Positions 1 through 11,600 of a DNA stretch of 64,000 nt are shown here, one piece after another (position 1 is the first letter of the stretch; every line of letters starts with the position of its first letter). The translations under genes were made by a program, and so were the position numbers. The DNA lies in NCBI GenBank assembly GCA_905250125.1, contig CAJNOL010001114.1, positions 1 to 64,000 of the forward strand, in the 5' to 3' direction. The notes beneath the pieces are model-generated. The model did no database searches. It was given only the letters and a program-made list of their open reading frames with translations, and had not been told where the DNA came from. This DNA comes from Rotaria sordida. Its lineage: Eukaryota; Rotifera; Eurotatoria; Philodinida; Philodinidae.

Positions 1-120
1 AACATTTTCGACATCGTCTCTACCATTACTCCATGAATTTCCAACTACTTGACTACTAGGTCTATAAAAACCATATGAAATACCAATAAGAAGAAATATA
101 ATGAAAAGTGTATATTGCAT
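1..120 (-). CDS. 5' end of a gene for a secreted or membrane protein (partial, runs off window)
   Basis: An ATG at 118-120 on the minus strand opens a frame that is still open at the window edge (40 codons). The first ~18 residues (MQYTLFIIFLLIGISYGF) are a typical signal peptide: a short polar start, a hydrophobic core and small residues before a likely cleavage site. The visible mature part is polar and rich in Ser, Asn and Asp. The codon style matches the neighbouring genes. The protein family cannot be named from so little; a small secreted protein, a neuropeptide precursor or a receptor ectodomain are all possible. Confidence 0.5.
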   Translation of the reverse strand, partial: MQYTLFIIFLLIGISYGFYRPSSQVVGNSWSNGRDDVENV

Positions 121-2422
121 TTTTAAAATGAAATTCAAATGATTGTCGATAAAAAAATATTTACATATATATAGAGAGAGAGAAAATGGAATGATTAACT
201 TTTGATCCTTCTCTTTTTCGATTAATTTTCTCGTCGAAGAAATCGAATATTCCATTTGCGATATAGGCTTTGAAATATATATATATACTAATTTAAGACT
301 AAATATAAAAGATTATTCAGTACGAACTATTTTATCATTTCAATATACTGTGCAGCTCATCAAGAACGGATTGAAACACCAAACATCTGAGTATAATATA
401 AACCTCGTTTATATATCTATATATAGTATCATTGTTGAAAAATCAAATTTATTTTGTGTCCTTGAAATGAAGGATAAAGAGCATTATGATATCAAAATAT
501 CTTATATGACTTTTTACTTATTGTCAGTAAGAGCGCTTTAGAACATATAAGTTATTAACATTTCATCAAGGAGTGTGAACTATGGTCATCCTAGTGGCGT
601 AACCAAGAGTGGCCTAGGCCGTGTATCGCGCTCTGCCACCAGAAGAAAGAAAAACGTAATAATACCGAGCAACAGCATCTTTTATTTTCTGTTAATGTTT
701 TTTTTTAAATCAGAAGAGAAATGAAAAAAAAAAACACACGTTTAATGCTGATTTTTGTAGCGTAAAGAGTGCTCTTTCGGAAGTTAAATGTACTGTTGAA
801 TTTTATATCAAAATATAGCTTTTTTCTTAAAAATGACTGAGTCAGTTGATCGTTCTTATTATCTGGCCGTTTTACAATGGTAAAAAAAATGTTTTTTGAA
901 TTATTTCCTCTGTTAAATTTCTGTGAACTGAAATATTCCAAATAAATAACACAAAAAGAATTCAGTCCATGCGCGATTTCTGGAGATGATGACTAATGTT
1001 TTTTCAAACTTTCTTAATTAAGAAAAATCAGAGAAAGATCTAACAAATTTTGTGAAAGCTGATATTAATAGACTTTTTGATATATTTTTGTTCCAATTTG
1101 ATTCATTCATGTAGCTCAAAATAATTCATGAATACCGATTTTTCAAGTTGAAAAAAAAATTGCGAGAATGTTTTTTTAGAAGTGTTTGATTTTAGGTTTT
1201 TCCTCTTCGTGAGGTTCGTTCTGGAAAAATATGTCTGATACAAAACTCGTAGTTCAGATATTGCTCTTTTGCAAAGACTTTTACATCGCATTAATTGATG
1301 TTTTTTGACTCGAACTTCATCTTAATAGTAGAGAATAATTCTATTTTTTTTATAATTTTTCTTAGAACTTTAATAAAACTAATTATACAAATTCTAGCTG
1401 CATTGGTCGGTACACCGACAAATGAGCTTCCAACACTCGAGCTCCTGACAAACGGGACAAAATGGAAGAAAATAATTTTATTTGAATAAGTTCACATTCA
1501 CATCAAAAATTGAGCAGAACTCTTGCACATTTATAGTACAAGTCTCTTGTTATCAAATAAAAGTTCGAAATTAGCTATTGTAATTTTTCATCAAGAAGTT
1601 CATATTTAACACGTTTTTTTTAGTTTTACAAGTTAGACTTGTAATTGTTCAGCCATTATAAAATTCATTCATATTCTAAATATATTCTATATTCTATAAT
1701 ATTCCCAAAAATCATTCATATTCTATGGAAGATGCTAGAATTTCTTATTTCTTTGGACTTTAGTGTTTCCGAAAGGAAATATTCGTTTGAGCTGAATTTT
1801 TTAGGGCATTCTACTAACAAATAGACCTCTCTATGGAAAAAATATCACATCGAAATACCATCGTTCGATTTACTGGTATATACTAAGCCAGAGGCTAAAA
1901 TTCTAGTAAAATGCCTATAACTCTCGATAGAAAGCCTGAGGAAATTTATCCTTTGGAAGTTTTTCATATCTCACTGGCGTCTACCTTATGCATCTGGTCC
2001 GAATTCAAAAGCGATTGGTCATTTGAAAATGTTTCCTTGTTTGTTCGACATTTCGATAGAAAGACAAATACCATTATATCAATAATCAGTCATATATCCA
2101 ATTATAGATTATTAAAAATCTTTTGAATTTGTATATGATAATCAAACGATTTCAGATTTTATGATATTACTAATGATCATATTCAATACACTAATATGTC
2201 AGTTAGATGAATGGTCACATTTATTTCTAAATCTAGACATGTTATTTGAAAAATTAATACTCGATCGTCAATGAAACATTATAAACATTGAATAAAAAAA
2301 GAAATTCATGTTTTGCTTTTGTTTTGTGTAGTCTATGACATTGATTAATCCCATCTAGTTTTGTTTTTTTTTGCTCTATATTCTCTTTCGTTTTCTTTTT
2401 TTTTAAACGTTCATTTTACAGT
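121..2422. other. intergenic region with repeat-derived sequence
   Basis: No supported gene. Positions ~700-1292 are a diverged copy of the repeat that also makes up the foldback at 57219-58171 (family C). Positions ~1775-1870 resemble the dispersed repeat best seen at 25941-26672 (family A). Several short open frames here (for example 1103-1291) lie inside repeat sequence and mirror short frames in the other copy, so they are not called as genes. The rest is AT-rich with poly-T runs. Confidence 0.55.
710..1292 (-). repeat. diverged copy of repeat family C
   Basis: Read on the minus strand from 1292, the sequence follows the left part of the 57219-58171 foldback. It starts with the shared tgcgatg[c/t]aaaagtctt end, then a stretch beginning agagcaa..tctgaactac, then the aaacac[c/t]tctaaaaaa block, then the poly-T and 'gagctac' stretch. 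The internal block around 760-800 (ctctttcgg) also matches the loop of the other copy near 57865-57895. No transposase is visible. Orientation is opposite to the left arm of the second copy. Confidence 0.6.
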
Positions 2423-2758
2423 ATGGATCGAAAAGAAGTATATAACTATAAACCAAGCCTACAAGAAATTGTACCATCAACACGTTTTGGACAAGGTTTG
2501 TTTGGTTTAAAAAAATAAAATAAAATAAAACCTATTCTTCTTTTTTTTTGTTAAGCATTAGCAACACTTTTTTATTTAAAACGACACAAAAAACAAGATG
2601 ATTATGGTCGTGCACCTGTTGTATCACGTCTTCGAGCACAATCAACATTACAAATAGCAGCATCACCTAGTGGCAATACAATGCGATTTGAAGTTTTAAC
2701 ACCTATAAAAACATCAACAAAAACACCATCACCTATTCCTGTATCTTCGTTAAAATGA
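2423..2758 (+). CDS. small two-exon hypothetical protein
   Basis: The coding exons are 2423-2495 and 2556-2758, joined across a 60-bp GT-AG intron with a poly-T acceptor. Together they encode 91 residues. The protein is basic, with a KRHKKQDDYGR stretch in the middle and a Thr/Ser/Pro/Lys-rich tail; it has no signal peptide or membrane segment. I do not recognise the family. The frame stays open across the splice and the codon use matches the neighbours. An AATAAA follows the stop at 2761-2766. The ATG lies one base after an acceptor-like attttacag, so a 5'UTR intron or a trans-splice site may precede it. It converges on the JmjC-like gene with 13 bp between stop codons. Confidence 0.6.
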
Positions 2759-2760
2759 AA

Positions 2761-2766
2761 AATAAA
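2761..2766 (+). terminator. AATAAA polyadenylation signal of the 2423-2758 gene
   Basis: A canonical hexamer two bases after the stop codon at 2756-2758. Cleavage 10-30 bases downstream would fall inside the coding end of the convergent gene that stops at 2772, so the two mature transcripts probably overlap. Confidence 0.6.
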
Positions 2767-2771
2767 GCAAA

Positions 2772-4052
2772 TTAAAGTTCAAATTTATCATATTCATGAA
2801 TTCGAGCACTTTTTTGAAGAATATCAGCTAATAATTGTAAAATATTAGATGGTATACTTTTTAATCGGCTTCTAGTTATATATTCTTCATTATTTTCATC
2901 ATTATTTAATTGTTTCCATAGATCATTTGCTGTTGGTAATGTTAAATCTTGTTTTGCTAATTCATATGTTGCTTGATGAAAAAATTCACGAAATATATCT
3001 TTATATAATTGATCATTTCTACCAAGTAAAAGAAGTAGATAAGCACGTGCATCTTCAATAGTAATTGTTCGTTTAGATAAATGACGAGTACCATGTTCAT
3101 ATCTCCATTGAAATTGTCCTTTATTTAATGAAACATAAATAGGTGGATTTTTTTCACAATCATTGCCAATAAAATCATCACGAGTATCTGGTGGTGCCAT
3201 ATCAATAGATAAAGCAATTGTTCGACCATGTGCTCGTACTTCATGAAATATATATGCTGGAATAAATAAACAATCACCTTCACGTAATGTAGCCCAATAC
3301 CATGGTATATTATGTAAACATTTATATTTATATGCATTAACTAAATCCACATCAATACGAGAATAAAAATCACCATTTGTTTGTCGTATAAGATCAAAAT
3401 CACGTGGAGATTGATTTGAAAAATCATAAATAATAAAATCTTTTCTACCATCTAATACACAATGTAATGTATTTTGTGAATGTGCTAGTAAAAGTGATGC
3501 TGTATCACCAGCACTTATCCATAGAACAGGTTCTAATAAACGATCACGAAATGTTCCACAATTAATAAGTGATGGTAATGGTGTTTCATGTTTCATTTCA
3601 TCAGGTATAATTGTATTCATATATAAATCATCATGTCGATATTGTTCAAGAAATATTTCTAATGACATCATTGTTAATGTATCAACAAGACGTTGTTTTC
3701 GTGTAGCAACAGTTACATTTAAATGTCCATAAGTTTTTGATAAATAACTATCTGTCCATAAAACATCTAATGATGGAACCATACCACGTATAACTACTGA
3801 TCGATTACCTTGAACATATAAATGATAAAAACGAGCTGGTTCCATATTAAGTGAATCTTCTAGTATAGGTGATTCAGCTCGCCGTTGCCAACCCAATGGA
3901 CGTAGATGACCAAGAGGAATTGATTCACGACGTTCAAGAATAGGTGGAAATGTAACATATAAATTCATATCCTTTGGAAAATTACTACCATCATTGGCAG
4001 TAAAAATCCATATTATTTTCAATTGTATAAGAAGAAATGTTAATAATAACAT
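2772..4052 (-). CDS. JmjC/cupin-like-domain protein with signal peptide, apparently lacking the HxD metal motif
   Basis: A single uninterrupted frame of 426 residues begins at the ATG at 4050-4052. Residues ~1-19 are hydrophobic and look like a signal peptide or anchor, so the protein probably enters the secretory pathway. Residues ~75-290 look like a JmjC (cupin-like) fold: a VIRGMVPSLDVLW start, then NTLHCVLDGRKDF at ~194-206 (the usual N..C.V.GRK strand), then REGDCLFIPAYIFHEV at ~257-272 with the distal histidine at 270. In active JmjC oxygenases an HxD pair sits six residues before that Asn; here the positions are Leu188 and Ala190. A pseudo-enzyme is therefore likely (inference). The C-terminal part is helical with a degenerate EF-hand-like stretch near 388-400. 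It has no intron, unlike most neighbours, but shows no decay. Confidence 0.72.
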   Translation of the reverse strand: MLLLTFLLIQLKIIWIFTANDGSNFPKDMNLYVTFPPILERRESIPLGHLRPLGWQRRAESPILEDSLNMEPARFYHLYVQGNRSVVIRGMVPSLDVLWTDSYLSKTYGHLNVTVATRKQRLVDTLTMMSLEIFLEQYRHDDLYMNTIIPDEMKHETPLPSLINCGTFRDRLLEPVLWISAGDTASLLLAHSQNTLHCVLDGRKDFIIYDFSNQSPRDFDLIRQTNGDFYSRIDVDLVNAYKYKCLHNIPWYWATLREGDCLFIPAYIFHEVRAHGRTIALSIDMAPPDTRDDFIGNDCEKNPPIYVSLNKGQFQWRYEHGTRHLSKRTITIEDARAYLLLLLGRNDQLYKDIFREFFHQATYELAKQDLTLPTANDLWKQLNNDENNEEYITRSRLKSIPSNILQLLADILQKSARIHEYDKFEL

Positions 4053-5345
4053 GATATTGTTAAAAAAAGAAAAAGAAAGATTGGTATCTACTTAATTTCT
4101 TTTATAAGTAGTGTTGCCACCAGCTGGCTATTCTATGCATATAATTATTTTTATTTATTTATGAAAAATTCAGAGCAAAGAAAAAATAAATCTATATAAT
4201 GACGTGGCAACGTTTTAGTGAAACACTCGATTATTTATTCAGATTAAATTTCGTATTGAATAGTTCCTAAGAAAATCGAATAATATAAATTTCGGATTTA
4301 TATTAATAAGAGCAGTGAAAAAGAGAGAATATTATGAAAATTTAAAAATCTAATAGATGAAAGTATGCTCGACAATTATGCGTTTGAAAATTGCATAAAG
4401 CTATTTATATTATCTCATGCATGTGATAATATCTGAAATTTTCTCTTTTTCAATCAAGCTTAAGAACTATCCGAATTAATATCCATCGTTTAAGTTCATA
4501 TTGGGCTTACAAGGATGTCTTGATGAGACTAGCAAAACTCTAAGCTCTTTCTTGTTGAGACATCGAATTTCCAAAACAAAAGAACACCCGTTTGCCACAG
4601 ACGTGTTACAAAAACAGGATTTACCTAAAAATTGAATATCTCGACGAAAGAACATTCTTTCCGGGTGAAATTTTCAAGATATTCTACGAATCACTAGATC
4701 TATCTATGAAAAAAATTTGACGTCGAAATACTATTTTTTGATTCTTCTGTTCCTGAAACGTCCTTGAGGGTCTAATATAAGCTTAAATAGCGGGAAGAGT
4801 CCGTCAAGCATGGTTCGGGTCTGACATTTTTCTGTTAACTGGGGTTCTGATCTACAAGTTTTTCATTAACAGGGTCCATGTCCGAAAACTTTGGACCCAA
4901 TGAGCTCTAACGGCGGGTATCAATTAGAGTAGTTCTCTTGATAGAGACATCAAATTGAAAGATCATTCATCTTGGAAAAAAAATTTTTGCCGCGTTATTC
5001 ACATTGAGTAAATGACTGGTATATGTATTTAATTAACTACTTTTTGCGTAGATCGATGTTTAAATTTTTTTTTTATAATGAAAATGGTAGATCCTAGATT
5101 AAAGTTTATTCAATGACTTTCTTATGTAATTATTTTCTAGTTACATAACACTTCATACCTTTCTTTTACAATAAATTGAAGTTTGCAATAAAAAAACAAC
5201 AGATATCGTAATATATTGAAAAGAATTATCTGCTCTTTCGAAATATTATTTTTGATAATCATATCCTATTTTCTATACGTTTTTTTGTTAAATGAATATT
5301 TTCTTTTATTTTTTATTTGTTTATGTTTAATACAAAACAACAAGA
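4053..5345. other. intergenic region carrying a family A repeat
   Basis: No supported gene. Positions ~4500-4745 are a diverged copy of the dispersed repeat found at 25941-26672. It shares a 'gatgagactag..aaaac' block, an atatctcgac stretch and a 'gaaattttcaagatattc' stretch. Positions ~4750-4930 contain a GC-richer piece with a short self-complementary core (gtccgaaaactttggac) that recurs near 8720-8745. The promoter of the minus-strand JmjC-like gene should lie just right of 4052. Confidence 0.5.
5305..5310 (-). terminator. AATAAA polyadenylation signal for the UPF0390-like gene
   Basis: The plus strand reads tttatt here, with another at 5313-5318. They lie about 35 bases downstream of the stop of the minus-strand gene ending at 5346. 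No such hexamer lies between the SMG8 stop and this gene, which fits co-transcription of the two. Confidence 0.5.
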
Positions 5346-5609
5346 TTAATTAGGTTTAACAATAGTTAATGATTTTCCTTCATTTGCTTTAACTTTGCTA
5401 GCACATTGTTGTTCAATATTTTTTGCAATTTCTGTTGTTAAACGTTGTTGTACAGCTTCAAGACCTGTTTTACCAGTATTCATAGTAGTTTTCTTTTTTT
5501 TATTCATTTTTGTTTTTGATATTTTACCATGATCATTTTTTTTTGTTGCTGATTTTTTTTTAATATTTGATGGTAATTGTACTTTGGTTTTTAATTTACC
5601 TTGTGGCAT
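5346..5609 (-). CDS. UPF0390 family protein (C19orf53 / Leydig cell tumour 10 kDa homologue-like)
   Basis: A single exon of 87 residues with its ATG at 5607-5609. The N-terminus MPQGKLKTK resembles the MAQGxxKxK start of the UPF0390/DUF2462 family. It is followed by a very Lys-rich linker (residues ~17-45) and a C-terminal block with R.T.EI.KNIEQQ.A.K, the helix conserved in that family. Members are small basic nuclear or nucleolar proteins of unclear function. The gene lies 89 bp downstream of the SMG8 stop on the same strand. The gap has no polyadenylation hexamer but has two acceptor-like TTTTAG sites, so it may be the second gene of an operon. Confidence 0.72.
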   Translation of the reverse strand: MPQGKLKTKVQLPSNIKKKSATKKNDHGKISKTKMNKKKKTTMNTGKTGLEAVQQRLTTEIAKNIEQQCASKVKANEGKSLTIVKPN

Positions 5610-5698
5610 TATTTTTGTTTTTTTTTCTAATAATCTAAAATAATGAAAACTAAAAAAATTAGACTATATTTTCTGTTTTTTTGCTACAGATTTATATA

Positions 5699-8600
5699 TT
5701 AGGATTTATTTGTCCATGAAAAAAGATCACGTAAAACAAGACATTGAGCTAAATCGTCTTCATTTTGTGGTCGATATAAAGGTTTTTCTCCATCATGATA
5801 AATAAATCTAAAATCAAAAAATAAACAAAAAAATATTTCAATTTTACTTTTTAAGAATACTACATACGGAAAACGTAAAACCCATATAGAATCTTCAGTA
5901 AGATGAATTGGTTGAGTATAACTTGGAAAAAATGTTGGACTATTTGGACCAGCTGGTACAACTTGTGGATGAAGTACACATTGAATTGGTGTCGATGACG
6001 ATGGTGTTACAACAAATGCACGCATTAATTGTGCCCATACACGTGCACCAGTAGATAATATTCGACAAGAACATGGAGTATATAATGGCATATCAGATCG
6101 AACTAATTTAGCACCATCATCCTAATATGACAATAAAAAACAAACATTATATAATAGAAAAAAAAACAAACGAACTTTGACAATTCCATTTGGACCAACA
6201 CGAATTACATGATTAGGTGATGAACACATAAATCTATGACCACGAGGACATTCATATTCACATCCAATATAAACACGAATAGTAACATCCCAAATTGATG
6301 AGCTAGCTGCACCTGAAAATTTATTACATTAAACCAAAAAAATCAATGCAAAAGCAGACGAAATTTTTTGAATGAACTTTAAATTTGAGACATTGTTCTT
6401 CAAAGATTTTATAAAAAGAAACTGAATCCATTGGAATAAAAAGAGCACAAGTAGAGCTATATTCCAATATCTATAGTTCTTTGGTCTCAAATTCAAATTT
6501 ACAGGGCCCTGCACCAGTATTTTATCTAGACTTTCTCTTCCAGAAGGACGAACACATCGTACATGGCACAAGAATTACAAATCCTCGGGTGGCCCTGGCC
6601 AGTTTAACGATGACTCAACACTCAGAGTTGAAATTTTCTATGGATAGAGTATACACATTCTGACTGTATTTTTGATACAAACCATCCTTCAAAAGACAAT
6701 TTCGTGATGAAAGTTATACTTAAAATAAAATCACCCATTGTTATATTAATGAATGAGATTTTTTTATAAAAATAAAAACTAACCTCGTCGATTATTTTTA
6801 TAACTACGTGTAGCTGTTGTACGTTGTTGATGATATTGTGCAGCACCACCACCAGCAGCATTCGTTGTTGACGTTTGATTATTATGTGGATTTATATCCC
6901 ATGGTATGAGATGATTTAAATTAGTCAAAAAACCAGGTTGTTGAAGACCTAATAAGAATTTTTTCTTTTCAAATATACAACGATTAAATATTGGTCATTT
7001 GACTACCAACATAACCAGTAGAGACCAAAAACGAACCGAACACAATAAAACTTGGTTCGATTCGTTTTTCTGATAACTAACATAACCATTAGCTAAACGA
7101 AATTCTAAACCATTCATACAAATCTTCAAAACAATATCTTAACTTTTACTTTTATTATCTCAAAAAAAAATGTATTCCTATGCTTAACTGTACACTTCCA
7201 TATAAAATCTGTATTGTAAATTAAACTTAATTTTAAATTACCTTTTGCTGGTATATAATCTGATGCTCGACCAATACAACATAAACTCCATGAACTATAT
7301 CGAGGTAATAATCCAGGTGGACTATCGGAATGTGTCATGCCATCAAGATATTCAGTTGTACTCGGAATAGGTTGTTCATCATTAGCACATGTAACTGAGT
7401 TGTGTCTATCTAATTTGTCACCAGTTATATTATCTAATGCTTGTTGTTCATCGTCTGGTACAGGTGAATAAAGTGTAATCGATTTTGATTGACCTGTTTA
7501 TTTTATTCAATTAGATTATATATATAAGTATATAATTAAATGAATAGAAAAAAATATATATTTACTTAGTTCAGATGCACCACTAAGATCTTCAGATGGT
7601 TTAGAAAGTTTTAGCTCATTTTTAGGGTTATTATTAACTAAGAAAAAAACAAATAATCAATATAATAAAAGCAAAAACAAAATTGTTTTTCATACAAGCT
7701 CGAATTTCTGTAGATGTAATAGTTCCACGAAAGATTGGAAATTCAAAATAAATTGGTTTTACTGATAACATTTTATTAACATCTTGATAAAAATCATAAT
7801 TAGCTTCCTAATTGATAAAACAAAAAAAAGCATATGGTTTTTTTAAATATATATATATATATATATATAAATCACTTTTAAATCAAATGGATCTTCACGT
7901 TCTTGTAAAATTTGACCACAATTACTAGCTGCCATTAATTGGATCTTTGAATAAAAAGAAACAAGAATAAAGAAAAAAAAAAGAAGACATAGTATTCATT
8001 TCATACTTTGCTATTATGTGCTCGTACAGGTAAATGTGCAAGATTAATTGAATCACTTGAATCTTCTTCACCAAGTACACGATGTAGCTAAATATAAGTA
8101 ATAACTGTTTTTTTTGTTAAAGATAATCAATCTTCAAACAAAAGTACGGACAAGGAAGATATCGTTACTTTTTCAAAATGATAAAAGTAACTGTCTTTCG
8201 TATTCTACATGAATACTTCATTCAATCGGAGTCAAATATATCTTGCTGATAGATAATCATAAATTCTCGTTCGATATCAATCAACTGAAGAGGGATGCCT
8301 TCCAATTGATAAATCATTTTTGAGTTAGGACTATGCGCATCATATAGATCTTAATGAGTTTTGAATACAATGAAAAGAGTTCGAGTTCGTAGATTATCAA
8401 TGTGGAGATACTGCTTTTTATAGAGACAAGCCTTAATGAAAGTAGTTTATTGTGAAAGTTACAGACATTTTAATTTGTTTCTATCTTGAAGTAAGAACAT
8501 CGAATCTGCCATTATATATGAGCAATGTAAAAGACAGGCTTTTACAATAGCTCTATCTTAAGATAAGATTTGAAAAATTCACAAAAAAACCTATTCTTGT

Positions 8601-11600
8601 TAAGAACTGTTTCAAGTCGAAATTCGAAAATCAGTTTTTCTTATGGGGAACCATAGTATTCGTTTAAAAATTACCGTAAAAGTGCAGTATTTTCGCACTA
8701 GAGCCCATCGTTTAATCTCGGATCCGAAAATTTTGGATTCCACAGGCTCTACTCCACAGCAATAAGCTAAGGACCTGAATTCTTTTCAGAGTATTCATAG
8801 CTCATTTGATTCAATATAATACACATAGTCTTGACTAAAAAGCGATTTATTAGTTGAGAAACTTCCTTAGTGAGTTATGTACAATATATATGCTTATCTT
8901 GATTGTTCATTAATACACAAAATATTTACATCTAATTAAATACTGTTGTATTTATTTTCGTAATTAATGATAGTTCTAATTTTCCAAGAATGACAATAGA
9001 AAGATCACTTTTTAAACAGATTTTCTTCTATAATATTGATTAGAATATCGCTCAAGCTTTCTTTTCAAAAAAACTAAGAAGTAAAGGATGGTTCAACGGT
9101 GCAAGCGAAAATTTACAATCTTTGATTGAGCAGCTGTAGTCGTGACATGCGTGGCGTATCTCGTACGTAAAACAGGAAAATGCTGATTACAAAACTTCAT
9201 AAAAGCATGTCATATTGTTTTTAGCATTAGATTCGAAACAAAACTTATTTTATGTTTCTAATGGAATACAAAAAAAAATTCCTTTTTTTGACCACTTCTG
9301 ATCTTCACAACAGAATACAATCGATTAGATTAAAATTTTTACCACAAACAGAACACCCAAAAATAAGGAGACATGATTTCAAGGCAAAAAATATACTGAC
9401 GATTTTCACACGACTCGCATTAAACATTGTCCGATTGGGCTGAAAATTTGTTTTTTGTTTAGACATTTCATCAAGTCTTCAGCTTTTAGAGTCCTATAAA
9501 TCTGGACATTAAGATAAAAAAAAAAGCCAATTCTATCTCTGCTAGAATACTGTCAAGTATCTAGAGGAAAAATTTCAGCCTGGTCGGTTATACTCGGTAC
9601 TCGAAAATCATTTTCATTTATAAGAATATTTGTAAATCAATAAAAAATTTTCTTTTTCATACTTCATTTTTACATGGATTTCCTGTAAGACTAATTGCTT
9701 CACATAATTGTCTACCATCATGCCATAAACGTGTACATTGTTCAATAAGTTGTTGTACATAACGTTTATAACTTGAGCCACGTGCATATGTTGCAAAAAA
9801 TTCAATTGTTGCTTGTAACTAAAAAATTTTTCTTTTCTTTTTTTTTCCGAAAAAATAAATTATTTTAAAATCTTTGATACAAACTCGTTGTTCATGAAAA
9901 AGTCGAGTATATCTTGATGGTAAACCATCTTCATAATATTTAATAGCCATAGGTAAATATTTTTTACATCGTGTTTCATTTAATTTTCCATCAGGATCAA
10001 TATTAGCACGAAGCATACCAAATGCTTGTCGCATGATTTTATTTGTTGCTGGTATTGTTTCAAATAATTCACGTATAGAATTAAATAAATTTATCCATAT
10101 TGGATATATACATAATTCAAATGATGATGATTCACTACGTGCACCACCTGATATACCATCATTGGACCAACCATCTGTTAGTGCTTCTTCAATATGACGA
10201 AATAAAAAACGTTTAAAAGCATATGCATCATCTTGTTGATGAGTATTTGAACGATTAAAAAGATTTGAATTACTTGCTAAATTAAATATTGTAGAAAAAA
10301 AACGAGAGAGAATTAGATATTAAAAAAAAATAAAAGTTTAAGATTCTTTTTTTTCTATTTACATGAATCTTTTGTTTGTTTAACAAAACCTTGTAAAATT
10401 CCGAGTAATTTTTGTGTTTGTCCTAATGATGAAGATTCTTTATAACAACGATGAATAAATACAAATGGTTGTTTATGTGCAATGGTAAATAAGGCTGAAT
10501 TACTATAAAGAATAAATAATGTTTAGTTCAGTTTTGTGAAATACAATGTAAAAAGAGTCTTGAAGTAGAAAGGACTAGGGCAGGTAAGACGATTTTTCTC
10601 TCACCAATCAACTTTTATCATTTGGTAGTAAGACATGATGATGCCTGATGATATTTCACAGGCTGGTTTTTATATAGTTAACCAAAAGATTTTTGAGACC
10701 TGTAGTTCTCTACGAGGATTCGTGAGAAACTTTTTATCTGCGAGTCTGTTGAAACACACATTTATGGACAGAGCCAAGTGCACTGATTGCGAATATCAGT
10801 ATATCAAATATTCAAAGTCTCTTAATAAACAACAAACGCAATGCTCTCCTAAGCACTTGTGTGGCTTCATATCCAATTTTCGTGTATATATCTTCTCCAT
10901 TGATTATTTTAATATAGTTTACTCGAATATGAACTATAGAAGCTTCTTCGGAGTATGATCGGTTATAAAAAGCTATTAGTGCAATTTCTGTGGGATTAAA
11001 ATGTGAAACACGACTTAACTGTTGTTGCTAATCACAGGGAGATTATTTTATTTTATCTATTCTGCGACACAGTTCTTCATTGTTCTTTTACTTAATCCTT
11101 AAGAAATGCAATAAGGAAGTATCTTGTATATAATAATGAGATGTTATTGATATGCAGTCTCAGATTGCGTATTACTAACATCTGTCACAGTCTGTGACGC
11201 GGAGACGAAACGTTACTAGGGTGTCAGTCATTTCTGTGATGAGCTATTTCTAATATGTGTCTGTCGATTCTGTATGTCATTGCCTGTGAGGAGAGGTGGA
11301 TGAAAATTTCTACCCTATATTCTTCAACACTCCTTTTGGTTCATGCTTCACAAAATAAAGATTATCAGTCCAAAATTTGCTTCTCTCCATTTTCTATGAA
11401 AATTGAGAATTTCAAAATCTTCCGATAGGTGACTAGAAGCAGTGCGAAATTTGGATAGAATAAGTCATTTTCAATGCTCTATTGGATGTTGCTTCAAAGT
11501 TTTTGAAAGTTCTCTGAAAATTTTTCTAGAATCTTGAGGGTTTCACTGGGAGTTGAGCTCATCATCACGTTCATCACATCCTTCTTTAAGTGTTGATATA

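Noticed and set aside
7061..7113. Possible extra SMG8 exon in intron 10 (translates as NGLEFRLANGY)
   Set aside because: Exons 10 and 11 join in frame without it and rebuild the conserved SMG8 order; its flanks are poor splice sites.
10635..10958. 107-codon frame on the plus strand inside SMG8 intron 2
   Set aside because: It overlaps the arm of the intron foldback, has no recognisable domain, and the other arm does not preserve the frame.
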